A DNA stretch of 64,000 nt from Streptomyces eurocidicus (GTDB lineage: Bacteria > Actinomycetota > Actinomycetes > Streptomycetales > Streptomycetaceae): contig NZ_LGUI01000010.1 in NCBI RefSeq assembly GCF_002891295.1, positions 62,001 through 126,000 of the forward strand, given 5' to 3'. The stretch's first letter is position 1. Each line of letters opens with the position of its first letter. Positions 1 through 7,468 of this stretch are shown in pieces. Position numbers and translations under genes: made by a program. A model generated the notes under the pieces. That model did no database searches. It was not told the origin of the DNA and saw only the letters and a program-made list of their open reading frames with translations.

Positions 1-1
1 C

Positions 2-982
2 GCCCACGCGGCCCCCGGCCCGGCCGCGCTCTCCGCCGAGAGCGCGGGCCTGCTCGCGCGGAGCCTCACCGCGAGCCTCCCGGCGACGGACACGGCCGGC
101 GCGTACTACGACGCCGGGGCGCACACCCTCGTCGTCGGCGTCCTCGACGGGACGACCGCCGCGAAGGTGCGTGCCGCCGGGGCCGAGGCCCGCCTCGTCC
201 GGCACTCGACCGCCGAGCTCGCGGCGGCCCGGAACACCCTGAAGGACCGTGCCGCGATACCCGGCACCGCGTGGTCGGTCGACCCGCGCGGCAACAAGGT
301 CGTCGTCACCGCCGACAGCACCGTGCGGGGGGCCCGGCTGGCCCGGCTGGAGAAGGTCGTCGCGAGCCTGGGCGACAAGGCCGCGCTCAGAAGGACGAGC
401 GGCGCGTTCCGCCCGTACCTCATGGGCGGCGACGCCATCTGGGGCAGCGGAGTGCGCTGTTCGCTCGGCTTCAACATCACCAAGGGCGGGAAGCCGTACT
501 TCCTCACCGCCGGGCACTGCGGCAACGCCTCGACCGAGTGGTCCGCCACCCAGGGCGGCCCCGTGATCGCCGTGACCGAGCAGTCGTCCTTCCCCGGCCA
601 CGACTACGCCCTCGTGCGCTACACCGGCTCCGTCGCCCACCCCAGCGCCGTGAACCTGTACAACGGCGGGAGTCAGCGGATCACCCGGGCCGGCGAGGCG
701 ACGGTCGGCGAGCAGGTGCAGCGCAGCGGCAGCACCACCGGCCTCAGCGGCGGCGAGGTGACCGGCCTCGACGCGACCGTCAACTACGAGGAGGGCCAGG
801 TCGACGGCCTGATCGACACCACCGTGTGCGCCGAGCCGGGCGACAGCGGCGGGGCGCTCTTCGACGGCGGGACCGCGCTCGGGCTCACCTCGGGCGGCAG
901 CGGTGACTGCTCGTCCGGTGGCGAGACGTTCTTCCAGCCCGTGCCGGCCGCCCTCCGGGCGTTCGGGGCGCAGCTCCCGTGA
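2..982 (+). CDS. Streptogrisin-type secreted serine protease (5' truncated)
   Basis: This is a chymotrypsin-fold (S1) extracellular protease of the streptogrisin family, made as a pre-pro-protein. The frame is open from the left edge, so the signal peptide and start lie outside the window. The visible part begins in the propeptide (segments like AYYDAGAHTLVV and VRAAGAEARLVRHS are typical of the streptogrisin pro-domain). The mature enzyme probably starts near GGDAIWGSG. The catalytic triad is present: His in TAGHC (codon 515-517), Asp in HDYALV (602-604) and Ser in GDSGG (845-847). The end TTFFQPV-like segment matches streptogrisins A/B. There is no C-terminal carbohydrate-binding domain. 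A first in-frame ATG-like start at 167 would delete half of the pro-domain and is not credible. Confidence 0.93.
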   Translation, partial: AHAAPGPAALSAESAGLLARSLTASLPATDTAGAYYDAGAHTLVVGVLDGTTAAKVRAAGAEARLVRHSTAELAAARNTLKDRAAIPGTAWSVDPRGNKVVVTADSTVRGARLARLEKVVASLGDKAALRRTSGAFRPYLMGGDAIWGSGVRCSLGFNITKGGKPYFLTAGHCGNASTEWSATQGGPVIAVTEQSSFPGHDYALVRYTGSVAHPSAVNLYNGGSQRITRAGEATVGEQVQRSGSTTGLSGGEVTGLDATVNYEEGQVDGLIDTTVCAEPGDSGGALFDGGTALGLTSGGSGDCSSGGETFFQPVPAALRAFGAQLP

Positions 983-998
983 GGCCCTGACGCACGGA

Positions 999-1036
999 CA
1001 CGGCCCCCGGCGCTCCTCGCGGAGCCGGGGGCCGTG
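999..1036. terminator. Hairpin terminator between convergent genes
   Basis: A perfect 13-bp GC-rich inverted repeat (999-1011 with 1024-1036) with a 12-nt loop lies just after the protease stop and before the 3' end of the convergent NlpC/P60 gene. It could serve both directions. There is no T-tract, as is common in Streptomyces. Confidence 0.7.
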
Positions 1037-1092
1037 CCGTCGTACCGTCGCGCGCCGCCGGGGCCTGCCGGTCCACCGGCGCCACGGCCGCG

Positions 1093-1566
1093 TCAGTTGA
1101 CGCGGCCGTACCAGACGCTGCTGCTCCAGATCTTCTCCATGCGGACGGACGCGCCGGGCTTGGGCGAGTGCCAGATCTTGTTGTCACCGGCGTAGATGCC
1201 CACGTGGTAGACGTTGCTGCCGGAGTGGAAGAAGACGAGGTCGCCGACCTGGCGGGAGCCCGCCGAGAGGTGACGGGTCTTGTTGTACTGCTGGGCGGCG
1301 GTGCGCGGGAGCGTCTTGCCGGCCTTCTTGAAGGAGTAGAGCGTCAGGCCCGAGCAGTCGAACCGGTTGGGGCCCACGGCGCCGTACTGGTAAGGCGAGC
1401 CCTTCTTGGAGGCCGCGACCTTCACGGCGGTCTGACCGGGCGTCGCCGCCTGGGCCTCGGATCCCATACCGGGCAGCAGCATCGACGCGGTCACGGTGGC
1501 CGCGGTGAGGACGGACGCGGCCACGGCACGGGACTTCAGCGCGGGTATGCCAGGAATCGCAGACAT
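1093..1566 (-). CDS. NlpC/P60-family secreted peptidoglycan hydrolase
   Basis: This is a small secreted endopeptidase expected to cut gamma-D-Glu-diaminopimelate-type bonds in peptidoglycan stem peptides. It has 157 residues. A Sec signal peptide occupies residues 1-40 (AQA cleavage site), followed directly by a single NlpC/P60 domain with catalytic Cys71 in DCSG, His121 in HVGIY and a third polar residue His133. There is no coiled-coil or LysM part. The start is placed at 1566, not at the in-frame ATG at 1584, because GAAGGG lies 7 nt upstream of 1566 and because 1584 directly abuts the closing stem of a riboswitch. Expression is probably set by c-di-AMP through that leader. Confidence 0.92.
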   Translation of the reverse strand: MSAIPGIPALKSRAVAASVLTAATVTASMLLPGMGSEAQAATPGQTAVKVAASKKGSPYQYGAVGPNRFDCSGLTLYSFKKAGKTLPRTAAQQYNKTRHLSAGSRQVGDLVFFHSGSNVYHVGIYAGDNKIWHSPKPGASVRMEKIWSSSVWYGRVN

Positions 1567-1585
1567 GCCAAAACCCTTCGTCATC

Positions 1586-1751
1586 CGCCTGCGAAAGATG
1601 ACCTGTCGGGTTCGGGCTGTCGAAGTTGCCCGGTCACCTGAGTGACTTCACCCCAAGGACCACCGCGTTCGTGGTCCGTCGTGCTTGGGTCTCCCGCTCC
1701 TGCCGATCCTTTTCGGTCTGTCCGCACCCGGTACGGCGGCAGGACTCGGCG
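1586..1751 (-). promoter_or_regulatory. c-di-AMP (ydaO/yuaA-type) riboswitch
   Basis: On the minus strand the leader of the NlpC/P60 gene contains the hallmark blocks of the ydaO class in order: CAGGAGCGGGAGACCCA, a stem-loop, TTGGGGTGAAG, GGGCAACTTCG, CCCGAACCCGACAGGTCA and the closing GCAGGCG. The closing GGCG can pair with CGCC near 1751 to form the outer stem. This class binds c-di-AMP and normally turns expression off. In streptomycetes it precedes cell-wall hydrolase genes such as rpfA and NlpC/P60 proteins. The assignment was made by eye; boundaries may be off by about 10 nt. Confidence 0.85.
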
Positions 1752-2080
1752 TCCGCCCGGGTCGCCCGCCTCGGTGACGGGATCTTGTGTTCGATCCAAG
1801 ATCCTGCATCACGGAATGCCGGAATCCGGCGCCGGAAGGGGTTTCTGTGAACTTCTTCACTTCACGGCCATTCGGGGAACCGGGGCATGTTTTCGCACCA
1901 CACGGACCTCCTAAATCCTTTTACCGCAAGGAAGTTGCCGAGACGTCCGGAGACCGAAATCGCGTCACCCGCCGCATCCGGGCGGCGGTATCCGCAGAAG
2001 GGCCCGGCGTCTTTGCGTCAGAAACCCGGGACGGCCCTTGCACGCGGTTCGCCGGGACGGCGCGGGGGTAGCGATACGGC
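1752..2080. other. Divergent intergenic region
   Basis: These 329 bases lie between the riboswitch and the start of the ligase gene. They are clearly less GC-rich than the coding DNA (especially about 1780-1960) and should hold the two divergent promoters. No gene, repeat or clear operator was recognised. Confidence 0.5.
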
Positions 2081-3163
2081 ATGCTCACCCTAGGGATCGA
2101 GGAGGAGTATCTTCTGCTCGACCCGGCCACCGCGCTGCCCGTACCGATGGCGGAGCAAGTCTGTGCGGCGGTGGACCTGGAGCCGGTCGTCCATGAGCGG
2201 GAGATTCAGCCGGAACTGCTGCAGGCCCAAGTGGAAGTTGCCACTCCGGTCTGCTCGGATCTGGCGGAGGCGAGCAGGCATCTGCTGCGGCTGCGCCACG
2301 CGGTGAGTTCCGCCGCGAAGCGCACCGGATGCCGCATCGCAGCGAGCGGGACCGCACCGCGCGCGGGGCTGGCCCCCGTGCCCGTGACGCGCAATGCCCG
2401 CTATCTGGCCATGCACACCGTGGCACCGCAGCTGGTCGACGAGCAGCTGGTCAACGGAATGCATGTGCATGTCGCCATCCCCGACCGGGAGGTGGGAGTA
2501 GCCGTACTCAACCGCGTCCGGCCCTGGCTGCCCGTCCTGGTGGCCATGGCGGCGAACTCCCCGATGTGGCACGGCCAGGACACCGGCTTCGCCAGCTGGC
2601 GCACGGTGGTCTACAGCCGCTGGCCGGTCAGCGGCCCGCCCCCGCACTTCATCGATCTCGCCGACTACGAGGAGCGGATCCAGGCGCTGTTCGTCGCCGG
2701 CGCGATCACCGACCGGGGGCAGCTGTACTGGCAGGCCAGGCTGTCCGACCGCTATCCCACCATCGAGGTCCGCTGCCTGGACGTCCAGCTGCGGGTCGAC
2801 GACGCCGTGATGTTCGCCGGGATCGTCCGGGCCCTGGTCGCCACGGCCATCCGGGACGAGAAGACCGGCCCGCTGCCCTCCCCCTGCACCCCCGAGCTGC
2901 TCAACGCGTCGAACTGGCATGCGGCGCGGTACGGTCTGGACGGCATGCTGGTGGACCCCGAGGGCAGGCGCCGGGGTGCCGACGCCGTGGTCCTCACCCT
3001 CCTCGGCCACATAGGACAGGCCCTGGAGGAATCGGGTGACACCCGGCAGGTGCACTCCCTGGTGCACCGGCTGCTGCGGCGCGGCACACCGGCGGACCGG
3101 CAGCGGCGCGTCCTGGCGTCGGACGGCATCAAGGCGCTCGCGGACCTGATCACCGAGCCGTGA
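2081..3163 (+). CDS. Carboxylate-amine ligase, GCS2 family (YbdK type)
   Basis: This belongs to the glutamate-cysteine ligase family 2, the ATP-grasp-unrelated carboxylate-amine ligases like E. coli YbdK. These join the gamma-carboxyl of glutamate to an amine (weak glutamate-cysteine ligase activity is known for YbdK). It is 360 residues, the normal length. It opens with the family signature LGIEEEYLLLD and has an ELLQAQVEVATP block near residues 46-57 and NGMHVHVAI near residue 124, which are the conserved nucleotide/metal-binding regions. The ATG at 2081 has GGGGGTAG upstream. The gene stands alone, divergent from the NlpC/P60 gene. The true substrate cannot be read from sequence; ergothioneine-type EgtA is a more distant alternative. 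Confidence 0.87.
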   Translation: MLTLGIEEEYLLLDPATALPVPMAEQVCAAVDLEPVVHEREIQPELLQAQVEVATPVCSDLAEASRHLLRLRHAVSSAAKRTGCRIAASGTAPRAGLAPVPVTRNARYLAMHTVAPQLVDEQLVNGMHVHVAIPDREVGVAVLNRVRPWLPVLVAMAANSPMWHGQDTGFASWRTVVYSRWPVSGPPPHFIDLADYEERIQALFVAGAITDRGQLYWQARLSDRYPTIEVRCLDVQLRVDDAVMFAGIVRALVATAIRDEKTGPLPSPCTPELLNASNWHAARYGLDGMLVDPEGRRRGADAVVLTLLGHIGQALEESGDTRQVHSLVHRLLRRGTPADRQRRVLASDGIKALADLITEP

Positions 3164-3179
3164 GCCGGGCCCGCGGGGC

Positions 3180-3239
3180 GAAGACCCGGGACACGAAGGC
3201 CCGGGACACGGAGACCCGGGACACCAAAACCCGGCGCCC
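3180..3239. repeat. 15-bp tandem repeat, about four units
   Basis: Four consecutive 15-bp units (3180, 3195, 3210 and 3225) share the core CCCGGGACAC; the last is degenerate. They lie immediately after the ligase stop and before the convergent membrane gene. No coding role is apparent. Confidence 0.7.
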
Positions 3240-3275
3240 ACGGGCCCGGGAGGCGGCGGCCCGGTGGGCCCGGCC

Positions 3276-4517
3276 TCAGTAGTGCGGGTCCCCCTCGATC
3301 CGCCCGCCCAGCGCGCGGACGGTGGCCGGGAGCCGGCGCAGCCGGGTGGTCAGCAGCAGGGCCGCGAGGCCCAGGTAGACATAGGTCAGGACGAGGCGCG
3401 CCGACTCGCCGGGCAGCGCGAACTGCACGGCGAAGAGCACGAAGAGGCAGGCGGCCTGCCACCGCGCGAACCGCAGGTCGAGCAGGATCACGACGGCCAG
3501 GACCGTCTGGGCGGCCGTCAGCGCGACCTCGTCCACCTGCCTGGTGACCAGCGGGAGCGCGGACCCGCCGCCCCCGGCGGCGTGGGCCAGGGGCAGACAG
3601 CCGACCAGCAGCGTCCACTGGTTGACCTTGCTGGACAGCAGGGCGCCGAGGCCGTCGCCGGCCCGCAGCCGCCAGGCGAAGACGACGGCGACGAGCAGCT
3701 CCGGCGCCTCCGAGGCCAGCGGGGCGAGCCACTGCACCAGGACGAAGCGGTCGATGCCCAGCGAGGCCCCGGCCTCCACCAGGCCGTCGGCGAACGGCTC
3801 GGCGCAGGCGAACACGACGGCCGCCGCGACGGCGAAGAGCGTCGCGGTGGTCGCGCGGCGGGTGGCCTTCGGCAGCGCGGCCAGCCGGGCCGGCACCCCG
3901 ACCAGTTCCTCCATCTCCCCCGAGGAGCACTTCCCGATCCGGTAGAGGTAGTAGCCGTACCAGGGGATCAGCACGACCGGGACGTACCAGGCGATCTCCC
4001 GGGTGAGCGGCATCACGAAGGCGAGGACGGCGGCCACCGCGAGGAAGGCCACGTCGATCCTGCGGTGCGGTTCGAGGGTGATGCCGGCGGGCGGCGCGCC
4101 CCGGCGGCGCAGGGCGAGCGCGGCGGCGAGGGCGACGAGCGGCCAGCCGACGCCCACGAGGAGCCGGTTGGCGCCGGTCATATTGGCCGCGGCGTAGGCG
4201 GCGTACGACGGGTCCGATCCCGCGGCGTAGGCGAAGTAGAGGTCCACGGCGTATTCCGGCAGGACCGCGATGAAGGCCAGCAGGGCGAGGGCGAGGGCTC
4301 CGGCCATATCGGCGCGCGCGGTCTCGGCGGCCCACATCAGCAGGAGCGCCGCGGCGAGCACGCCCAGCCCGAAGACGGCCACCGCCCAGCCGGGCGCGAG
4401 CTCGGTCCCGCTCAGCCGCACGGCGACGGCGGGCGCCGCGCCTGCACAGGCGGCGCCGATCCGTGCGGCGGCCGCCGATGCGGAGGGCGCCCCCGTCCGC
4501 TGGTCCTCGTCACCCAT
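3276..4517 (-). CDS. Cation/Ca2+ exchanger-like integral membrane protein
   Basis: This is a 413-residue protein of about ten hydrophobic segments resembling the CaCA (sodium/calcium exchanger) superfamily, which swaps Na+ or H+ for Ca2+ across the membrane. The two halves each carry an alpha-repeat-like motif: FIAVLPEYAVDLYFA around residues 80-95, and LASEAPELLVAV followed by SSKVNQWTLLVG around residues 265-310. The acidic residues in PE and SEAPE match those that bind the cation in the family. The N-terminal 35 residues are poorly hydrophobic. The transported ion is inferred. It faces the ligase gene convergently and has its own upstream region of 360 bases shared with the next gene. Confidence 0.82.
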   Translation of the reverse strand: MGDEDQRTGAPSASAAAARIGAACAGAAPAVAVRLSGTELAPGWAVAVFGLGVLAAALLLMWAAETARADMAGALALALLAFIAVLPEYAVDLYFAYAAGSDPSYAAYAAANMTGANRLLVGVGWPLVALAAALALRRRGAPPAGITLEPHRRIDVAFLAVAAVLAFVMPLTREIAWYVPVVLIPWYGYYLYRIGKCSSGEMEELVGVPARLAALPKATRRATTATLFAVAAAVVFACAEPFADGLVEAGASLGIDRFVLVQWLAPLASEAPELLVAVVFAWRLRAGDGLGALLSSKVNQWTLLVGCLPLAHAAGGGGSALPLVTRQVDEVALTAAQTVLAVVILLDLRFARWQAACLFVLFAVQFALPGESARLVLTYVYLGLAALLLTTRLRRLPATVRALGGRIEGDPHY

Positions 4518-4881
4518 ACCGCGGATCTATCAGCAGTCGGTGCGGGAGGGGCGGGGACAGCCCGGCGCGGGTTCCCGTGCCGCCCGTTCGGCCGAGGCGG
4601 CCACCAGCCGGTACGTAACGTCGCGCGGGGCAGCTGGCGGCGGATGTTCCCCGTCCGCTGCCGGCCCGGACGGTCGGTCAGCGAACGAATGCGGTGCTCC
4701 TTTCGCCGCCGTCCCGGCCGGGTCGACGTTGACCAGGTCAGCGGCACCCCCGTGACTGCTGACCCGTACGTAGATCATGCAGCAAGGATGCGATCATTTC
4801 TGTCGAGAACTTTTCATTGGAAAAATTCTCCTATGAATTCGGCTTCCGCTGCGGCGCCGGTCGTGATATTAGGGGTGCACC
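4518..4881. promoter_or_regulatory. AT-rich divergent promoter region
   Basis: These 364 bases separate two divergent genes. From about 4788 to 4850 the base composition drops strongly in GC, with TTTTC-ATTG-GAAAA forming a small inverted repeat at 4811-4824 and a TATGAAT box near 4832. This is likely the promoter and perhaps operator of the XRE regulator gene. No gene is supported in it. Confidence 0.5.
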
Positions 4882-5706
4882 GTGGACAAGGAAGCACTGC
4901 AGGACCTCTTGCGGGACCGGCGGGCCCGGATAGCCCCGGAGGACCACGGCCTGGCCCGCCCCTCACGGCAGGGGCGGCGCGCGCCGGGACTGACGCAGAG
5001 CCAGATCGACCAGCTGCTGCACCGCACCTACGGCACCTTCAACCGGCTGGAGACGGGCGCGTACCCCAACCCGCCCGAGGACCTGCTGCGGGACGTGGCC
5101 CGGCTGCTGGAGTTCACCGAGCAGGAGTGGACGTCGCTGTGGCTCTACGCCGTGCACCGCGACCCGCCGTACCCGCTGCACCACCGCTCGGGGACGGAGG
5201 TGTCACGGGCGTGGCAGGACGTGGTCGACGGGCTCTCCCACATGGCCTATCTGAACGACCAGTCCTGGCGGGTCATCGCGCACAACGAGGCGTTCGCGGA
5301 GCTGTTCCCCCGGGGTGAGGTGCCGGAGAACACCATGCGCTGGATGGCGCTGCACCCCGAGGCCCGGACAGTGCTCACGGACTGGCGCGAGCGCTGGGCG
5401 CCGATGATCCTGCCGCAGCTGCGGGCCGCCGTGGCCGCGCTCCCGCACGACCGGACCCTCGCCGAACTGGAGGCGGACGTCCTCGCCGACCCGGTGTCCG
5501 GTCCGCTGTACGAGGCGGGCGGGCGCGCGTACATCCACCCCGACGGCGACGTGCGGCCCCTGCTGCACACGAGGAAGGGGCCCGGCTGGGTGTCGCTGTG
5601 CGGCGCGCAGCCGCTGGCCTCGCCCCGCGCCCGGCTGATGGTGCTGGTCTTCCACCCCGGCGACCGGCCCAGCCCGGCCTGCGCGCCGACGCTCCACGCC
5701 GGCTGA
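4882..5706 (+). CDS. XRE-family regulator with MmyB-like ligand-binding domain
   Basis: This is a cytoplasmic transcription factor of 274 residues. The N-terminal 90 residues form an XRE/HTH_31 helix-turn-helix (recognition helix around TYGTFNRLETG). The C-terminal part, about 100-260, resembles the PAS-like MmyB ligand-binding domain (SWRVIAHNEAF, then MRWMALHPEAR). The start is GTG at 4882 with AGGGG 5 nt upstream. Regulators of this type in Actinobacteria often control an adjacent oxidoreductase or exporter. Here the nearest candidate is the convergent DHA2 exporter 50 bp downstream. Target and ligand are unknown. Confidence 0.88.
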   Translation: MDKEALQDLLRDRRARIAPEDHGLARPSRQGRRAPGLTQSQIDQLLHRTYGTFNRLETGAYPNPPEDLLRDVARLLEFTEQEWTSLWLYAVHRDPPYPLHHRSGTEVSRAWQDVVDGLSHMAYLNDQSWRVIAHNEAFAELFPRGEVPENTMRWMALHPEARTVLTDWRERWAPMILPQLRAAVAALPHDRTLAELEADVLADPVSGPLYEAGGRAYIHPDGDVRPLLHTRKGPGWVSLCGAQPLASPRARLMVLVFHPGDRPSPACAPTLHAG

Positions 5707-5756
5707 CGGGCCGGCTGGCAGGCCGGCGGGCCGGGGCGCGCGAGGGGCCCGGCGGC

Positions 5757-7349
5757 TCAGTGCGCGGAGTCGGCCCGGAAGCCGCGCGGCACCAGCGCGG
5801 CCGCCAGCACGACGGCCACGGCCACGATGCCGACGGACACCCACGAGGTGGTGGTGAGGGCGTCGTCGAACGCGGACCGTGCCGTCCGCAGGAGCGCCCT
5901 GCCCTCCTCGGTGTCGCGGCCCAGGTCCCGGGCGACCTCGTCGGCGCCGCCCACCGACCCGCGGGCGTTCTCCAGCCGTCCCCCGCGCACGGCTTCCGGC
6001 AGGCCGGTCATCCCCGAGCGGTAGAGGGTGTGGTGGACGCTGCCGAGCAGCGCCACGCCGAAGCCGATGCCCAGTTCGTACGCGCTCTCCGAGACCGCGC
6101 CCGCCTGACCGGCGCGTTCCGGCCGGACCGCGGCCACCATCACGGCGGCGGAGGCGGTGATGGCCAGGCCGTCGCCGAGGCCGAAGGTGATGAGCGCGAT
6201 CAGCACCGTGCCGTAGCCCAGCGGCTGGGGCGCGGCGGCCAGCAGGACGAAGCCGCAGAGCAGGGCGGCCAGACCCACCGTCAGCACCGTGCGGACGCCG
6301 GTGTGCCGCAGCAGCCAGGGCGTCAGCAGGGCGGCGGCGAGCGCGGCGAGGGCCACCGGCAGCGTCCGCAGGCCGGCCTGGAGCGCGTCGTGCCCCTGGA
6401 CGTACTGGAGCCAGAGCGAGAGCAGGAAGAGGGCGGCGCCGATGGCCATCATGGCGATCAGGGTGGCCAGCGCGGCGGCCAGGAAGGGGCGGTTGGCGAA
6501 CAGCCGGACGTCCAGCAGGGGGTCCGCGGCGACCAGCTGGCGGCGGACGAACCAGGTGAGGGCGGCCAGGCCGACGAGCAGGACGGCCAGGTCGGCCGGG
6601 CGGAAGCCGCCGGCCAGGTGCTTGATGCCCCAGGCGGTGGCGATGACGCCGGCCACGGACAGCACGGCGGACGGCAGGTCGAGGTTGTGGTGCGACGGGC
6701 TGCGGTACTCGGGCAGCAGCAGGACGGCCGCGACGAGGGTGACGACCACCACGGGCACGTTCACCCAGAAGGCGGCCGACCAGGAGAAGGCGTCCACCAG
6801 GACGCCGCCCACCAGCGGGCCGATCGCCGCGCCGGCCCCGGCCACGGCGGCCCAGACGCCGATCGCCAGGGTGCGCTCGTGGGGGTCCGTGAAGATGGTG
6901 CGGATCAGGGACAGCGTGGAGGGCATCACCATCGCGCCGCCGATGGCCAGCAGCACCCGGCCGGAGATCAGCTGGAGGACGCTGTCGGTGAACCCGGCGG
7001 TGGCGGCGAGCACGGACGCCGCGCCGAACAGCGCGAAGCCGGTGACGAAGAGGAGCTTCCGGCCCAGCCGGTCGCCCACGGCGCCGGCGGTGACGAGCAG
7101 GCCGCCCAGCACCAGCCCGTAGATATCGATGATCCACAGCTGTTCCAGGGCGTCCGGCCGCATCTCCTTGATCAGCGACGGCAGGGCGACGTTGAGGATC
7201 GTGGCGTCCATGGCGACCAGCAGGAGGCTGGCGCAGAGGACGGCGAGCATCGCCCAGCGAGCGGAACCCGCCGGTTCCGGGCCGGGAGCGCCCGCGGAGG
7301 AGACAGGGTCCACGTCGGGGAACGTAACCCGGGCCCCGGCGGCCCGCAT
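5757..7349 (-). CDS. MFS exporter, DHA2 (EmrB/QacA, 14-TMS) family
   Basis: This is a proton-driven multidrug or metabolite exporter in the cytoplasmic membrane. It is 530 residues with 14 predicted membrane helices. It carries the family motifs: ATILNVALPSL in helix 1, GDRLGRK in the loop between helices 2 and 3 (motif A), and the GPLVGGVLVD motif C of drug/H+ antiporters near residue 180. The start at 7349 has only a weak ribosome site; a GTG about 15 codons inside is possible. It diverges from the FAD oxidoreductase with about 120 bp between and faces the XRE regulator. The substrate is unknown. Confidence 0.9.
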   Translation of the reverse strand: MRAAGARVTFPDVDPVSSAGAPGPEPAGSARWAMLAVLCASLLLVAMDATILNVALPSLIKEMRPDALEQLWIIDIYGLVLGGLLVTAGAVGDRLGRKLLFVTGFALFGAASVLAATAGFTDSVLQLISGRVLLAIGGAMVMPSTLSLIRTIFTDPHERTLAIGVWAAVAGAGAAIGPLVGGVLVDAFSWSAAFWVNVPVVVVTLVAAVLLLPEYRSPSHHNLDLPSAVLSVAGVIATAWGIKHLAGGFRPADLAVLLVGLAALTWFVRRQLVAADPLLDVRLFANRPFLAAALATLIAMMAIGAALFLLSLWLQYVQGHDALQAGLRTLPVALAALAAALLTPWLLRHTGVRTVLTVGLAALLCGFVLLAAAPQPLGYGTVLIALITFGLGDGLAITASAAVMVAAVRPERAGQAGAVSESAYELGIGFGVALLGSVHHTLYRSGMTGLPEAVRGGRLENARGSVGGADEVARDLGRDTEEGRALLRTARSAFDDALTTTSWVSVGIVAVAVVLAAALVPRGFRADSAH

Positions 7350-7468
7350 CCCGTGGGCGCGTACGGGTGCGGGGCGGGCGCCGGCGGGGCTTTTCCGCCG
7401 CTGTGGACGGCGGGGGTTCCGGTGTACAGCCGACTGGGCAGGGTCGCCCTATGGAAAAGGGGGTGCCA

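Noticed and set aside
3264..5318. A 684-codon plus-strand open frame opposite the exchanger-like gene and into the XRE gene
   Set aside because: Its translation is low-complexity Gly/Arg/Pro/Gln text without family motifs; the opposite strand has clear membrane helices. It is a GC-bias shadow.
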